Below are positions 1 through 12,300 of a stretch of DNA of 64,000 nucleotides, piece after piece (the stretch's first letter is position 1; each line of letters begins with the position of its first letter). The stretch is from Cyrtodaria siliqua (lineage: Eukaryota; Mollusca; Bivalvia; Adapedonta; Hiatellidae): contig JAWPHD010000294.1 in the NCBI GenBank assembly GCA_037043455.1, forward strand, positions 328,501-392,500, in the 5' to 3' direction. A program made the translations under genes and the position numbers. The notes beneath the pieces were generated by a model, which saw only the letters and a program-made list of their open reading frames with translations, had not been told where the DNA came from and made no database searches.

Positions 1-451
1 TCAAAGAATATTATAGTAATAGCAGAATGCTTAAATGTGTACCTATATACTAAGTAATAATTATATGGTATGCTCTTGCTTTCAACAGATTAGCAAACTA
101 CAAGTAGATCTACACAGTTTATTCTGAAACTCTCAGTAATATTTCAATAAACTACATGTACACAAAGGCATACTGTATATATACAGACATTGATGATGGT
201 GAAGCAGTTTTACCTCATCAAATATTTTTAAAAAATGGCTGTCACATGACACTGGCAACACAATGAAATTTACATGTATACTACACATGTTGCCACATAA
301 GAAGCAAATGATTCTCATTTGAGAATTATATAAAAGTAGCAGTACAAGATGCTTATATAAAACCTTCCATATAAGAATCATATAAGAATCATATGAGAAT
401 CATATAAATAGAGGATCTGACACGAGTACACATTTATTATTGAATTTATTA

Positions 452-550
452 ATTATTGAATTTATTAAACAAGTTGGCAAAATGATATAATGTGAGGCCC
501 TTGTCGAGCATTATATCATTTTTGCTAACGAGTTTAATAAATTCAATAAT
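452..550. repeat. Palindromic foldback element
   Basis: The left arm (452-491) and right arm (510-550) are near-perfect reverse complements, about 40 bp each, around an 18 bp GC-richer centre (GAGGCCCTTGTCGAGC). It belongs to the same style as the palindromes at 5237, 21633, 41035 and 62961. Confidence 0.8.
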
Positions 551-2519
551 GAATGAGAACGAATGTTAGATTCTATTTATTACATAACTCACATATCGAC
601 TTTTTTTGCATTTTGCCTGTCGCTTTAACATGTGAAACCGACATAAACCATGGGAATTGGATCATAGTCATTATCAAATTTTTTTTGACAGTGCATACTA
701 GGGTTATTTGAATACTTATATAACTAGTGGTACATCGAAAATATAGAATGGTGTTATTCCACTCCCACACCGTAAGTTATGTGATAAATATATAAATGTG
801 TGTTTTGAAAATGAAGCTTTTATAAATTAATTATCATACAAAAATTATATGAAACTCCTATTATATAAATATCATATGATAGGTGTTATATGACAGTCAT
901 ATGTGGCTCCTTTTACATAAGTATTCTCATATGAGTATGTTTATTATATATTACTCAAAATTTGCTAAGGATTACTTTTATTCTTCCATATAATTTTATT
1001 AGAAATTAATTCACAATAACGATATTTTCATTGATACTTCAACAATTCCACAATTTGAATCAAGTCATGAGATCACATGACCATACACTGCCCTAAATAT
1101 TATGATTTATTTCAGCAAGAAATTTAGACAGCAAAAAAGAGATCCTTAGCAAATTTTGAGATGTATACTATGGTAAAATTTCCCATGTAGCATATCCTCT
1201 CTGACAGATAGCATTCATTTCAGAAATATACTGACAGTCAATTAAACCGCACCATTAACTCCATATGTTTATGCCGTTGAATTATTTGCAGACCATTTTG
1301 AATAAAACTGCTGAACCAATATTTTTTATTTGTTAAGTATTGAATCTTGATACCTAACTTGTCTTACATGTTTATTGGTAAACTTTTATGACAAGCAGTT
1401 ACGCAGTTATTTACCTTGTCATTTAACATTGTTTACTATGGATAATCAAAAAGAAAACTGTTCCATTATTTCTGAAGCTGCATTAATCTGTCTCGGAATG
1501 AATTCCAATTGATTTTACTGGCCTTTTTATTGTTTGACTTCTGACAGTATTATGCAATGATTGTTTCAGAGAAAATGATTTCTTTGTGCGATGTAACTGA
1601 AGAAATCCGAAAATGCACGTGCATTTCATAACAATGTAGAATGCACTAAATTCAGATATGCATGTCAGCAAATTTTGACTCGTTATATGGATTTTATCAC
1701 ATTTTGTCCAAAAAGTCTCAAATTCTAATTCTTAAAAGAATTTGTTTTGTGGTGCGTTTTCATTGACTGTGAGTACCTGGTTTATATACAATACAGCTAA
1801 AAATAAAACCAATCAAGTTTTGTTGTTGGCGTTTGACGATATAAAAACACTACACAAGGCCTCAAGTAAAATTTCGGAAAATCTTGGCTACGGCATCAAA
1901 ATGATCCCTGCAATTTGGTATCCCTAAACTCAGGCCCATTGATCGAGCATACCCAGTGAGCCATAACTATATCCACGTTTATCTCAGATTAATCTTGAAA
2001 TGTATTGTGAAGAAATGAATGAATGGTGTTTACAACCCTGTAACAGCTGAGGGTTGGAATGGGTAATGGAGATGAACAAAGAAGACAATCTTCTTGATCC
2101 CCATTCAAATCAAAACCATGGTATTCAGTTTACAGGCCAAATTTGGGGAGTTCTCACACAATACATTATAAAACCCAAACATACTGAAAAGACCTGAAAA
2201 AAATAATTTGAAAATGGTTGAAAAAAGCAAGGGATTTTGGCTTCCCGACAGGAATAGTGCGCTACTCCTTTGGCACATCGCCAACTAGTGTAACGGAAAA
2301 ATATTTGCATGTGTGTGTTATTGAAATTGTTATCAAAATACTTTAAGGAGCTTGTCTCCAGCATTGAACCAAAAAATCTCACTTTGTATTAAACTTCTGT
2401 CCCAAATATGTTAACAGGATGTAAAACTCATTTCTTTCTCATTCATTCGAACAGTTGTAATCTGGCAGTAGATAGAAAATTATGAAAATGCAATGTTTAT
2501 ACATAGAACATGTGATGAA

Positions 2520-2681
2520 AACTTGTAAGTAAGGAAGAGTTGATTCTTACGGATGACAGGAGGTTTACAGTATTGGTTCTACCCAGGAAAAGTGGGTGGT
2601 CTGCCTCCACCACAAAAAATTTACAATCATATATAACCTTACGTGTTGAAAATGATGTTAACACCATACAAACAAAACAGT
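2520..2681 (+). mobile_element. tRNA-derived SINE (family Y), 5'-truncated
   Basis: It matches the bodies of the fuller copies at 39779 and 40096: GATTCTTACGGATG, GGTTCTACCCAGGAAAAGTG, CTGCCTCCACCAC and the tail ACACCATACAAACAAA. The tRNA-like head is missing. Confidence 0.75.
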
Positions 2682-2988
2682 GATGAAACACACTCTCACA
2701 CTCTTCCAGACCAGCTCTGCTCTAGTAAACTCGTACATAGGATTTTATAAACAATTATATATAATACACATTTTATACTGAACAGATGTATTATGTCACC
2801 TTTATCTTCAAGAGATTTCTTCCCATTTCAGTACCCGATTGTTAAATTTCATGGTTATTGGCTATGTATTATACCGTCCTTTATTTTATAAATGGTTCAA
2901 AATTTATTCAAAATGTCTTCATTTGCCGGTCCATTCAAGAACTGTTATACATAGGCAGTACATTCTTCAATGTTATATTATTTTGCTA

Positions 2989-2994
2989 TTTATT
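2989..2994 (-). promoter_or_regulatory. Candidate poly(A) signal for NCBP2 exon 4B
   Basis: TTTATT on the plus strand is AATAAA on the minus strand, about 300 bp after the exon 4B stop codon. It is the nearest canonical hexamer I noticed downstream of that exon. AT-rich sequence makes chance matches common. Confidence 0.35.
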
Positions 2995-3204
2995 TATCAA
3001 AAATAAAATATTGGATTTTTATATTCGAAGATGATACACTGTTGGCAGACAAAGTGATTCTGTTATTGGTGCACTGTGCATAACTGTTTCAAACTTGTAT
3101 TTAAGAACAACATATTCAAAATTATTCAGTTTCACGCTATAGTACATGCATCTCCTCTGTTTGACAAAGAAGGTTGTCTTGTAACCATGGTAACACTATA
3201 ACCA

Positions 3205-3296
3205 TGTCTTCTGTTATAATCACTTCCTGTAATAATAACTTCCTGTAATAATCACTAATCATTTCCTGTAATAATCACTTCCTGTTATAATCACTT
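3205..3296. repeat. Degenerate ~18 bp tandem repeat in the exon 4B 3' UTR
   Basis: Five or so copies of a CTTCCTGTAATAATCACT-like unit run up to the stop codon of exon 4B. The repeat would lie in the 3' UTR of the 4B transcript. Confidence 0.7.
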
Positions 3297-3391
3297 TACT
3301 GGGGAGTTCTGGTGGTTGTAATTTTGGATGTAACAATTTTACCGTAGCCTCCCCTTCCTTCATCATAATCGCTCCTGTATTCATCCCTTAC
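3296..3391 (-). CDS. NCBP2: NCBP2 alternative terminal exon 4B
   Basis: After a TTATTCTAG acceptor (3392-3393) the minus strand reads [20 protein letters not shown], then [11 protein letters not shown] and a TAA stop at 3298-3296: 31 residues, same phase as exon 4A. Over the 23 shared codons it differs from 4A by two residues (Thr/Ser, Val/Ser), yet 14 codons differ synonymously. It therefore looks old and selected rather than a fresh or dead copy. The divergent tails (KLKPN versus KITTTRTPQ) would give two C-termini. Confidence 0.85.
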   Translation of the reverse strand, partial: VRDEYRSDYDEGRGGYGKIVTSKITTTRTPQ

Positions 3392-6300
3392 CTAGAATAA
3401 AAAACGTACAATATTACATGTATGGCAGTGAGATGTGGTAATTATAGTACACTATGAGTTTAAACACGTGTTCAAGCTATAACAATGTCTAGTAGAAATT
3501 TATTACACTTTTTAAATGCTATAATTTTCTTTAAAACTTTGCATAAGTTGAATAAGAGTTTCAACCACTTAAATTATATGACTAACTCTAATACACACAA
3601 AATAGAAACATACTACCACGTTCTCTTTTCAACAATATTTTTATGATACAAGATTTCCAAAATATCTTTACACAAATTCAACCACAAACGTTTGTTTAAA
3701 GAATCGTGTGGGTGACTTTAAACTGTATGAGGAATTATGGAAAATGCTTGTTCTGCCATGAAATCACAAAACTTTTATCTGTTTAAGCCAGTTGTTTGAC
3801 ATTAGAAATTGCCAGGATCTTTATTTGATAACAAAACAAATGCCTGGTTTCTGGTTGAAAATATTTCCATTGTATGCTTGGGACGCTTGTTTTAGCCAGT
3901 TTTTTTTTTACTTTTTAGACAAATTTCATCTTTTACTTAAATTGTATATCTGTGAAACAGACATTTTCAGTGGTAAATAAAAATGCCTTGCTTTTTAAAA
4001 TTGGTTGAGAAATAAAAATGTCAAGTGCGAAAGCTGTTTTTGATGCTGCATTAAAAACCTGAAAAATTATATTTTTTAGAATTTTTATTCAACAAGAGGT
4101 CAATGACCTTGAAGCTCTACTGATTGATTTTGATTTCAGGAAGTAGTCGTTTCTGAAAAATTATTTTTAGCCGTGGCGGCCATCTTGAATTTCCGGCCGA
4201 CCTGAAATTTTGCTAGGATCAATTAGACATCAAGAGCAACATTCCTGTGAAGTTTCATGAAAATTCGTCGAGTAGTTTCAGAGGAGTAGTCGCTACAAGT
4301 TTTCATTATATAACTCTATGTTAACAAAGATGGCCGCTGACAGCCATGTTCAACGTCGAATCGAAACGATTTTTGACAAGGACCAACATCATGTCATGCT
4401 GAACATTTTAGAAAAAGTCCCATATCAATATCACTTATAGTTTTCAAGAAGAAGTCGCTATAAACTTGTTTTTTAAAAACCTATTTTTAGATTTGGCAGC
4501 CATCTTGGATTTCACATCAACATGAATTTTTGCTAGGATCAACTAGACTTCATGGGCAACATTTCTTTAAAGTTTCATGAATTGAATTGAATGTTGTTAA
4601 ACGGCTCATCAACACAGTATAGGTTATTTAGAGCCGCCCCAGAGAAGGGGGAAGGATACATAGGAATCCGGGAACCGTGCCCTACTCTTATTATCGAATA
4701 GATTCCTATGGTTCTTTAACGTGCTCGGAGGATAGACCGATACACGGGACCGCCCGGTTTACGTCCCTATCCGACTGACGAGGCTAAGGAAAACTGTCTT
4801 GCCTAAGAACACACCGACGAAACTCAGTGGCACCACGGAGGATTGAACCCGGGGCCTCCGGTTACAAATCCGCCGCGCTTCCGACTGCGTAAAGTTTCAT
4901 GAAAATCCATTCAGTAGTTTCAGAGGAGTAGTCGCTACAAAAAAAAGTTTATGGACGGACGGACGGACGGACGACGGACGCCGCAGCACGGCATAAGCTC
5001 TGCTGATCTCTGATTAGTCGAGCTAAAAATGGTTTTAAATTGTTGGATATTTGTAAATTAAGACACCCTGAAAGTTGTATACAAAATATAAAGGCTAACT
5101 TCAGTTATCTGAAATTTCTTAATTTTACTGCTGTCCAACCAAGGATATTTACATGGGAAAAGTTCTATCAAAAATTCATTTTGGCTGTAAAATATTTATT
5201 TCTCAACAGATTTTCAAAACTAAGGTATTTTATTTAAGAAATAGAACATCATTTACGGTGAATTATCATGTAATATATCACGGTTTGGAGTTCAATTGTA
5301 AACCATAACTTCACGAGCCTGAAGGGCGAGTGAAATTATTGCTTACAATTGAACGACAAACCGTGATATATTACAAGATAATTCACTGTAAACGATGTTC
5401 TATTTCTATTCTAATACCCCTAAAATGTGAAAATAACGCACACGTCTGAAATCTTTCGCACTGTTTTGCTTACTCTCCTAACGTTGCAACCATTACAGTG
5501 ATATCTTTCCCATTGCCTTGCTTATTCTCTCAACGTTGCAAACATTACAGTGATATATCGTTGAATATAACGAGATTTTTAAACTAGGTTATATAGTGCG
5601 GGCGTATTAGAATTACCACTAAAAATACCAGTTCTAATGATATATAATTTATGTTCGTATTATTTGAATTACTCAAGCTACTGCCAAAAAGCCTTTGGCT
5701 GAAACAAGGGCACCGAACAATAGTTATATAAAATGTGACTGAGCAGACTAAGCGTTGTGATGTATGTACATGTATATGTAACAAATGTGCGTTAAAGCGT
5801 GACTTCATGAAGACTTTAAATAATATTCCCAACCCCAAACTTCAGAAGATGTGATGGGTATCCTATGTCACTATCTTGAGTTTCAATTTTTTTTCTAACT
5901 CATGTAATACATGGTCGATTTTAATGTGAAATTGATAGGCAAATCTTGACATAATAAGTAAGCATCATGTAAAGTTTCAAACAATTGGCTGAAAACTGTG
6001 GGAGGAGATACACACAAACTATTTTAACATAAAATTTGATGAAAAAAGGGGCGTAACTCCGATAATACAATGTTGATTTTGACATCGAATCTATACGCAC
6101 ATCTTAAAATCATAGGAAAGCGTCCTGTAAAGTTTTGAAACAACTGGTTGAAAACTGTGCAAGGAGAAAGAAACAAACCTTCTGGGACATGCACTGACAT
6201 GGCTAACGATATATGCCCCCTCACCATTCGGTGGTGGAGAATAAAAGCTTTGTGATTTTCCGGCAATGATAAATGAGAACTGCTTAGTTTGTGCCGCATG

Positions 6301-9300
6301 CACGTGTTCTGACTGTGACGCATGCACATTTTTTGACTATTACTTTTACTTATTCCGTCATTATCTAATTTGGTTTAAGTTTCACAGTGACGATTTTGCC
6401 GTAACCACCTCTACCCTCGTCGTAATCTGTTCGGTATTCATCTCGCACCTATAGAAAACAACAACACAGGAACAAATATAAACCTTGATCTATTTGAGAA
6501 AGCAAGTGAAGTTTTATAAATGTTTGGCCTTTTCATTTTGCTTCATCCTGTCTTTCAAATGCAGTAATTGGAAATCTACAAGAAAATGCATGCCAAAAAT
6601 ATGTTAAACTTATATAAAGTTCTGTTATGTAAATAAAACTAGTAAAGTGGTGCCTAAGTTATATCGGAAACGCGTTTATTAATTTTGTGTTGCCCACTAA
6701 ATTTAAACCGTAAACATCAGGTCTGAAAATCACCAACATTCTGCAAACTATTCTTAAACTTGAGCTCAAGTACTCAAATCTGGTTCACAAATATTCCCAT
6801 GACCTTCAAAGATAAACAATTGTGTGAAGTTACTGTTTATTAATATTTACCATATTTATACATAGCAGCTTGTTGTGATTGTCTATACTTTATATTTATA
6901 GAAATATTTGTGCTTGAAATTTACATACTTGGGCTTAAGTCTAAGAATATTCTCAAGAATGGTTGACGAAATTAAGGCCAGGTTTATAAGGTCATTCTTA
7001 TTCTTAAGAGTAAAGGCCAGAATCCCCGTCAAACCCACTCGACTTCACACCAGCGTGTAAATGGACCTTCATGCAATACTGTTTGTTTGTATGGTGTTTT
7101 ACATCATTTTCAACACATTTTAGGGTTATAATATATGACGGTCGATGTTTTTTTGTGGTGGAGGCAGACCACCCACTTTCCTGGGGAGAACAGTACTGTA
7201 CACCTCCCTCCATCCATAAAAAACTATTTGTTCTCCACGTCCATTGTCGCTTTTATACGATCATACAGACATTGATTGCTGCATTAGGCATCTATAAATA
7301 GCCCGTTTTTTACTTTTTCAGTTTTACATTTTTTATGAAATAAAAATCTATCTAACACAAAAACAAATAAAAACAAGAGGCCCAAGAGGGCCTGTGAACG
7401 CTCTACTGGCTGTTATACCATTGATGAATCGAGTCGTACTACATGGTGTCTAGAGTGTACACAAGGTTTTTCAAGTATTTGACCTAGTGACCTAGTTTTT
7501 GACCCCATGGGACCCATTTTCGAACTTGACCCAAATATAATAAAGACAACATTTCGACAAAGTTTCATCAAGATCGGGTCAGAAATATGGCCTCTAGAGT
7601 GTACTAGTGACCTAGTTTTTGACCCTGTGTGACCCTGTGTGACCCATTTTCGAACTTTAGCAAGCTATAATTGAGACAAATATTCTGACAAAATTGCATC
7701 AAGATCGGGTCAAAAATATGGCCTCTAGAGTGTACACACGGTTTTTCCAAAGTTTGACCTAGTGACCTAGTTTTTAACACCCTGTGACCCATTTTTGAAC
7801 TTGACCAAGATATAATAAAGACGAACATTTTGACAAAGAGTGTACACAAGGTTTTTCCAATATTTGACCTAGTGACCTAGTTTTTAACCCCATGTGACCC
7901 ATTTTCAAATTTGACCAAGATATAATTAAGACAAACATTCTGACAAAGTTGCATCAAGCTCGGGTCAAAAATATGGCCTCTAGAGTGTACACAAGGTTTT
8001 TCCAATATTTGACCTAGTGACCTAGTTTTTAACTTCATGTGACCCATTTCCGAACTTGATCAAGATATAATTAAGATAAACAATTTGACAAAATTTCATC
8101 AAGATTGGGTAACAAATATGACCTCTAGAGTGTACACAAGTTTTTTCAAGTATTTGACCTAGTGACCTAGTTTTTGACCCCACATGACCCATTTTTGAAC
8201 TTGACCGAGATTTCATTGAGACAAACATTCTGACAAAGTTTCATCAAGAACGGGTCAAAAATATGGCCTCTAGAGTGTACACACGTTTTTTCCAAAGTTT
8301 GATCTAGTGACCTAGTTTTTAAACCATGTGACCCATTTTTGAACTTGACCAAGATATAATTAAGACAAACATTTTGACAAAGTTTCATCAAGATTGGGTC
8401 AGAAATACGGCTTCTAGAGTGTACACAAGGTTTTTCAAGTATTTGACCTAGTGACCTAGTTTTTAACCCCATGTGACCCATTTTCAAACTTGACCAAGAT
8501 ATAATTAAGACAAACATTCTGACAAAGTTGCATCAAGCTCGGGTCAAAAATATGGCCTCTAGAGTGTACACAAGGTTTTTCCAATATTTGACCTAGTGAC
8601 CTAGTTTTTGACCCCACATGACCCATTTTCGAACTTGACCGAGATATCATTGAGACAAACAATTAAGATAAACATTCTGACAAAGTTGCATCAAGCTCGG
8701 GTCAAAAATATGGCCTCTAGAGTGTACACAAGGTTTTTCCAATATTTGACCTAGTGACCTAGTTTTTAACTTCATGTGACCCATTTTCGAACTTGATCAA
8801 GATATAATTAAGACAAACATTTTGACAAAGTTTCATCAAGATTGGGTCAGAAATACGGCTTCTAGAGTGTACACAAGGTTTTTCAAGTATTTGACCTAGT
8901 GACCTAGTTTTTAACCCCATGTGACCCATTTTCAAACTTGACCAAGATATAATTAAGACAAACATTCTGACAAAGTTGCATCAAGCTCGGGGTCAAAAAT
9001 ATGGCCTCTAGAGTGTACACAAGGTTTTTCCAATATTTGACCTAGTGACCTAGTTTTTGACCCCACATGACCCATTTTCGAACTTGACCGAGATATCATT
9101 GAGACAAACAATTAAGATAAACATTCTGACAAAGTTGCATCAAGCTCGTGTCAAAAAAATGGCCTCTAGAGTGTACACAAGGTTTTTCCAATATTTGACC
9201 TAGTGACCTAGTTTTTAACTTCATGTGACCCATTTTCGAACTTGATCAAGATATAATTAAGACAAACATTTTGACAAAGTTTCATCAAGATTGGGTCAGA

Positions 9301-12300
9301 AATACGGCTTCTAGAGTGTACACAAGGTTTATCAAGTATTTGACCTAGTGACCTAGTTTTTAAACCCATGTGACCCATTTTCAAACTTGACCAAGATATA
9401 ATTAAGACAAACATTCTGACAAAGTTGCATCAAGCTCGGGTCAAAAATATGGCCTTTAGGTGTACACAAGGTTTTTCCAATATTTGACCTAGTGACCTAG
9501 TTTTTGACCCCACATGACCCATTTTCGAACTTGACCGAGATTTCATTGAGACAAACATTCTGACAAAGTTTCATGATGATTGCATCAGAAATGTGGCCTC
9601 TAGAGTGTACACAAGCAAAAATTAACGGACGGACGACGGAAGACGGACAACACACCATCCCATAAGCTCTGCTGGCCCTTGGCCAGTAGAGCTAAAAATC
9701 AGTTTCAGATCATTTTACTGACTTTTTATCATAAGAAATCTTCAAACATAGTAAAATATTGATTGTAACACTACGATAAGTCTTTCCTCACCTGTCCACC
9801 AGATCTCCCTCGATCATACTGTTTACCCTCCTTGAACCCAGCGTCCCAGCCAGTTCTTACTATCCTGTCATCCAACAGGGTACCATCACACTCACCTGTC
9901 CACCAGATATCCCTCAATCATACTGTTTACCCTCCTTGAACCCAGCGTCACAGCCAGTTCTTACTATCCTGTCATCTAGCAGGGTACCATCACACTCACC
10001 TGTCCACCAGATCTCCCTCCATCATACTGTTTACCCTCCTTGAACCCAGCGTCCCAGCCAGTTCTTACTATCCTGTCATCCAGCAGGGTACCATCACACT
10101 CACCTGTCCACCAGATCTCCCTCAATCATACTGTTTACCCTCCTTGAACCCAGCGTCCCAGCCAGTTCTAACTACCCTGTCATCCAGCAGGGTACCATCA
10201 CACTCACCTGTCCACCAGATCTCCCTCAATCATACTGTTAACCCTCCTTGAACCCAGCGTCCCAGCCAGTTCTTACTATCCTGTCATCTAGCAGGGTACC
10301 ATCACACTCACCTGTCCACCAGATCTCCCTCAATCATACTGTTTACCCTCCTTGAACCCAGCGTCCCAGCCAGTTCTAACTACCCTGTCATCCAGCAGGG
10401 TACCATCACACTCACCTGTCCACCAGATCTCCCTCAATCATACTGTTTACCCTCCTTGAACCCAGCGTCCCAGCCAGTTCTTACTATCCTGTCATCCAGC
10501 AGGGTACCATCACACTCACCTGTCCACCAGATCTCCCTCAATCATACTGTTTACCCTCCTTAAACCCAGCGTCCCAGCCAGTTCTTACTATCCTGTCATC
10601 TAGCAGGGTACCATCACACTCACCTGTCCACCAGATCTCCCTCAATCATACTGTTTACCCTCCTTGAACCCAGCGTCCCAGCCAGTTCTTACTATCCTGT
10701 CATCTAGCAGGGTACCATCACACTCACCTGTCCACCAGATCTCCCTCAATCATACTGTTTACCCACCTTGAACCCAGCGTCCCAGCCAGTTCTAACTACC
10801 CTGTCATCCAGCAGGGTACCATCACACTCACCTGTCCACCAGATCTCCCTCAATCATACTGTTTACCCACCTTGAACCCAGCGTCCCAGCCAGTTCTAAC
10901 TACCCTGTCATCCAGCAGGGTACCATCACACTCAACTGTCCACCAGATCTCCCTCAATCATACTGTTTACCCTCCTTGAACCCAGCGTCCCAGCCAGTTC
11001 TTACTATCCTGTCATCTAGCAGGGTACCATCACACTCACCTGTCCACCAGATCTCCCTCAATCATACTGTTTACCCTCCTTGAACCCAGCGTCCCAGCCA
11101 GTTCTTACTATCCTGTCATCTAGCAGGGTACCATCACACTCACCTGTCCACCAGATCTCCCTCAATCATACTGTTTACCCTCCTTGAACCCAGCCTCCCA
11201 GTCAGTTCTAACTACCCTGACACCTAGCCATCACTCAACCATGCTGTCTACTCCCCTTGAACTAACTGTCCCAGTCAGTTCTTACTATCCTGTCATCCAG
11301 CAGGGTACCATAACTCAACTGTCCACCGGTTCTCCCTCAACCATACTGTTTATCCTCCTTGAACCCAGCGTCCCAGTCAGTTCTTACTATCCTGTCATCC
11401 AGCAGGGTACCTTAACTCACCTGTCCACCGGTTCTCCCTCAACCATACTGTTTATCCTCCTTGAACCCAGCGTCCCAGTCAGTTCTTACTATCCTATCAT
11501 CCAGCAGGGTACCATCCCACTCACCTGTCCACCGGGGTTCTCCCTCGACCATACTGTCTACCTCCCCTTGAACCCAGTGTCTCAGTCAGTACTTTCTACT
11601 ATGTCATCCAGCAGGGTACCACCACACTCACCTGTCCACCGGTTCTCCCTCGACCATACTGTCTACCCTCCTTGAACCCAGCATCCCAGTCACATCTAAC
11701 TACCCTGTCATCCAGCCGGGTACCATTGACGTAACGCACAGCCATTTCTGCATCTTTTCGGGTATAATATCTTTTTTCTGGTTAAGGTCATATATTTATT
11801 ATATTATTCTAATTATATCATTATCATATTGGTTATTAATTAATAAAAATAATACATGTACCAGCTTTAGGTTTTTGCATTTTAGACCCCAGGAACTTTG
11901 TATATTAGGCAAGAGGTATCATACAGAGATGTATACAAGTTTCTATCTTGGACAAACATTTCTGAACCCGGAGACTTTGTACATGTACAACGATGAAAGT
12001 CTAGTATATCTGAACAACGAGTCGAAATCTCTTAGTGATTCTTAAGCAGATTTTAAGGTTTGGACTATTTTTAGTAATGGCGGCTATCTAACTGGCATTT
12101 GCAATATCTTGATTTATTCATAGAATCATATCTTAATTGTATTCTAAAGGGAATCAATGTTAGATACGTTAAACTAATATGGCGGCACCATAGATTCCCG
12201 CAGTCAAAATCAACATTATCATCAAAGTTTTGCAATAACATATAGCCGTTTGTTCTATCTATAGATTATCAACATGAAAGTGCTGAAATAACCTTAACGT

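Larger units (their letters stand above)
1..3200. other. Mostly unassigned AT-rich sequence downstream of NCBP2
   Basis: No convincing coding exon is visible. ORFs here are short and lack family motifs. The stretch contains a palindrome at 452-550, a truncated SINE at 2520-2681 and small ATATGAGAATC-type repeats near 360-410 and 840-940. The rest could hold NCBP2 3' UTR or downstream sequence. Confidence 0.5.
3780..5245 (+). repeat. Dispersed repeat R, copy 1, interrupted by a Helitron-like element
   Basis: The outer parts (3780-4091 and 5027-5245) match, in reverse orientation, the uninterrupted copy at 23690-24000. The interruption at 4092-5026 is a Helitron-like element, itself split by a SINE. 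The repeat family is not recognised. Confidence 0.7.

Noticed and set aside
7604..9414. Series of 68-116 codon minus-strand ORFs with repeated [19 protein letters not shown] sequence
   Set aside because: They are translations of the 148 bp core repeat of a Helitron-like element; each ends at the same unit position.
9789..11631. Regular ~104 bp repeat resembling a CRISPR-like or satellite array
   Set aside because: There are no variable spacers, the genome is eukaryotic, and each unit is an exon 3 copy.
11184..11675. 163-codon plus-strand ORF with ~34-residue repeats (QSVL..PVIQQGT)
   Set aside because: It is the antisense of NCBP2 exon 3 and its array; the minus strand carries the conserved CBP20 sequence.
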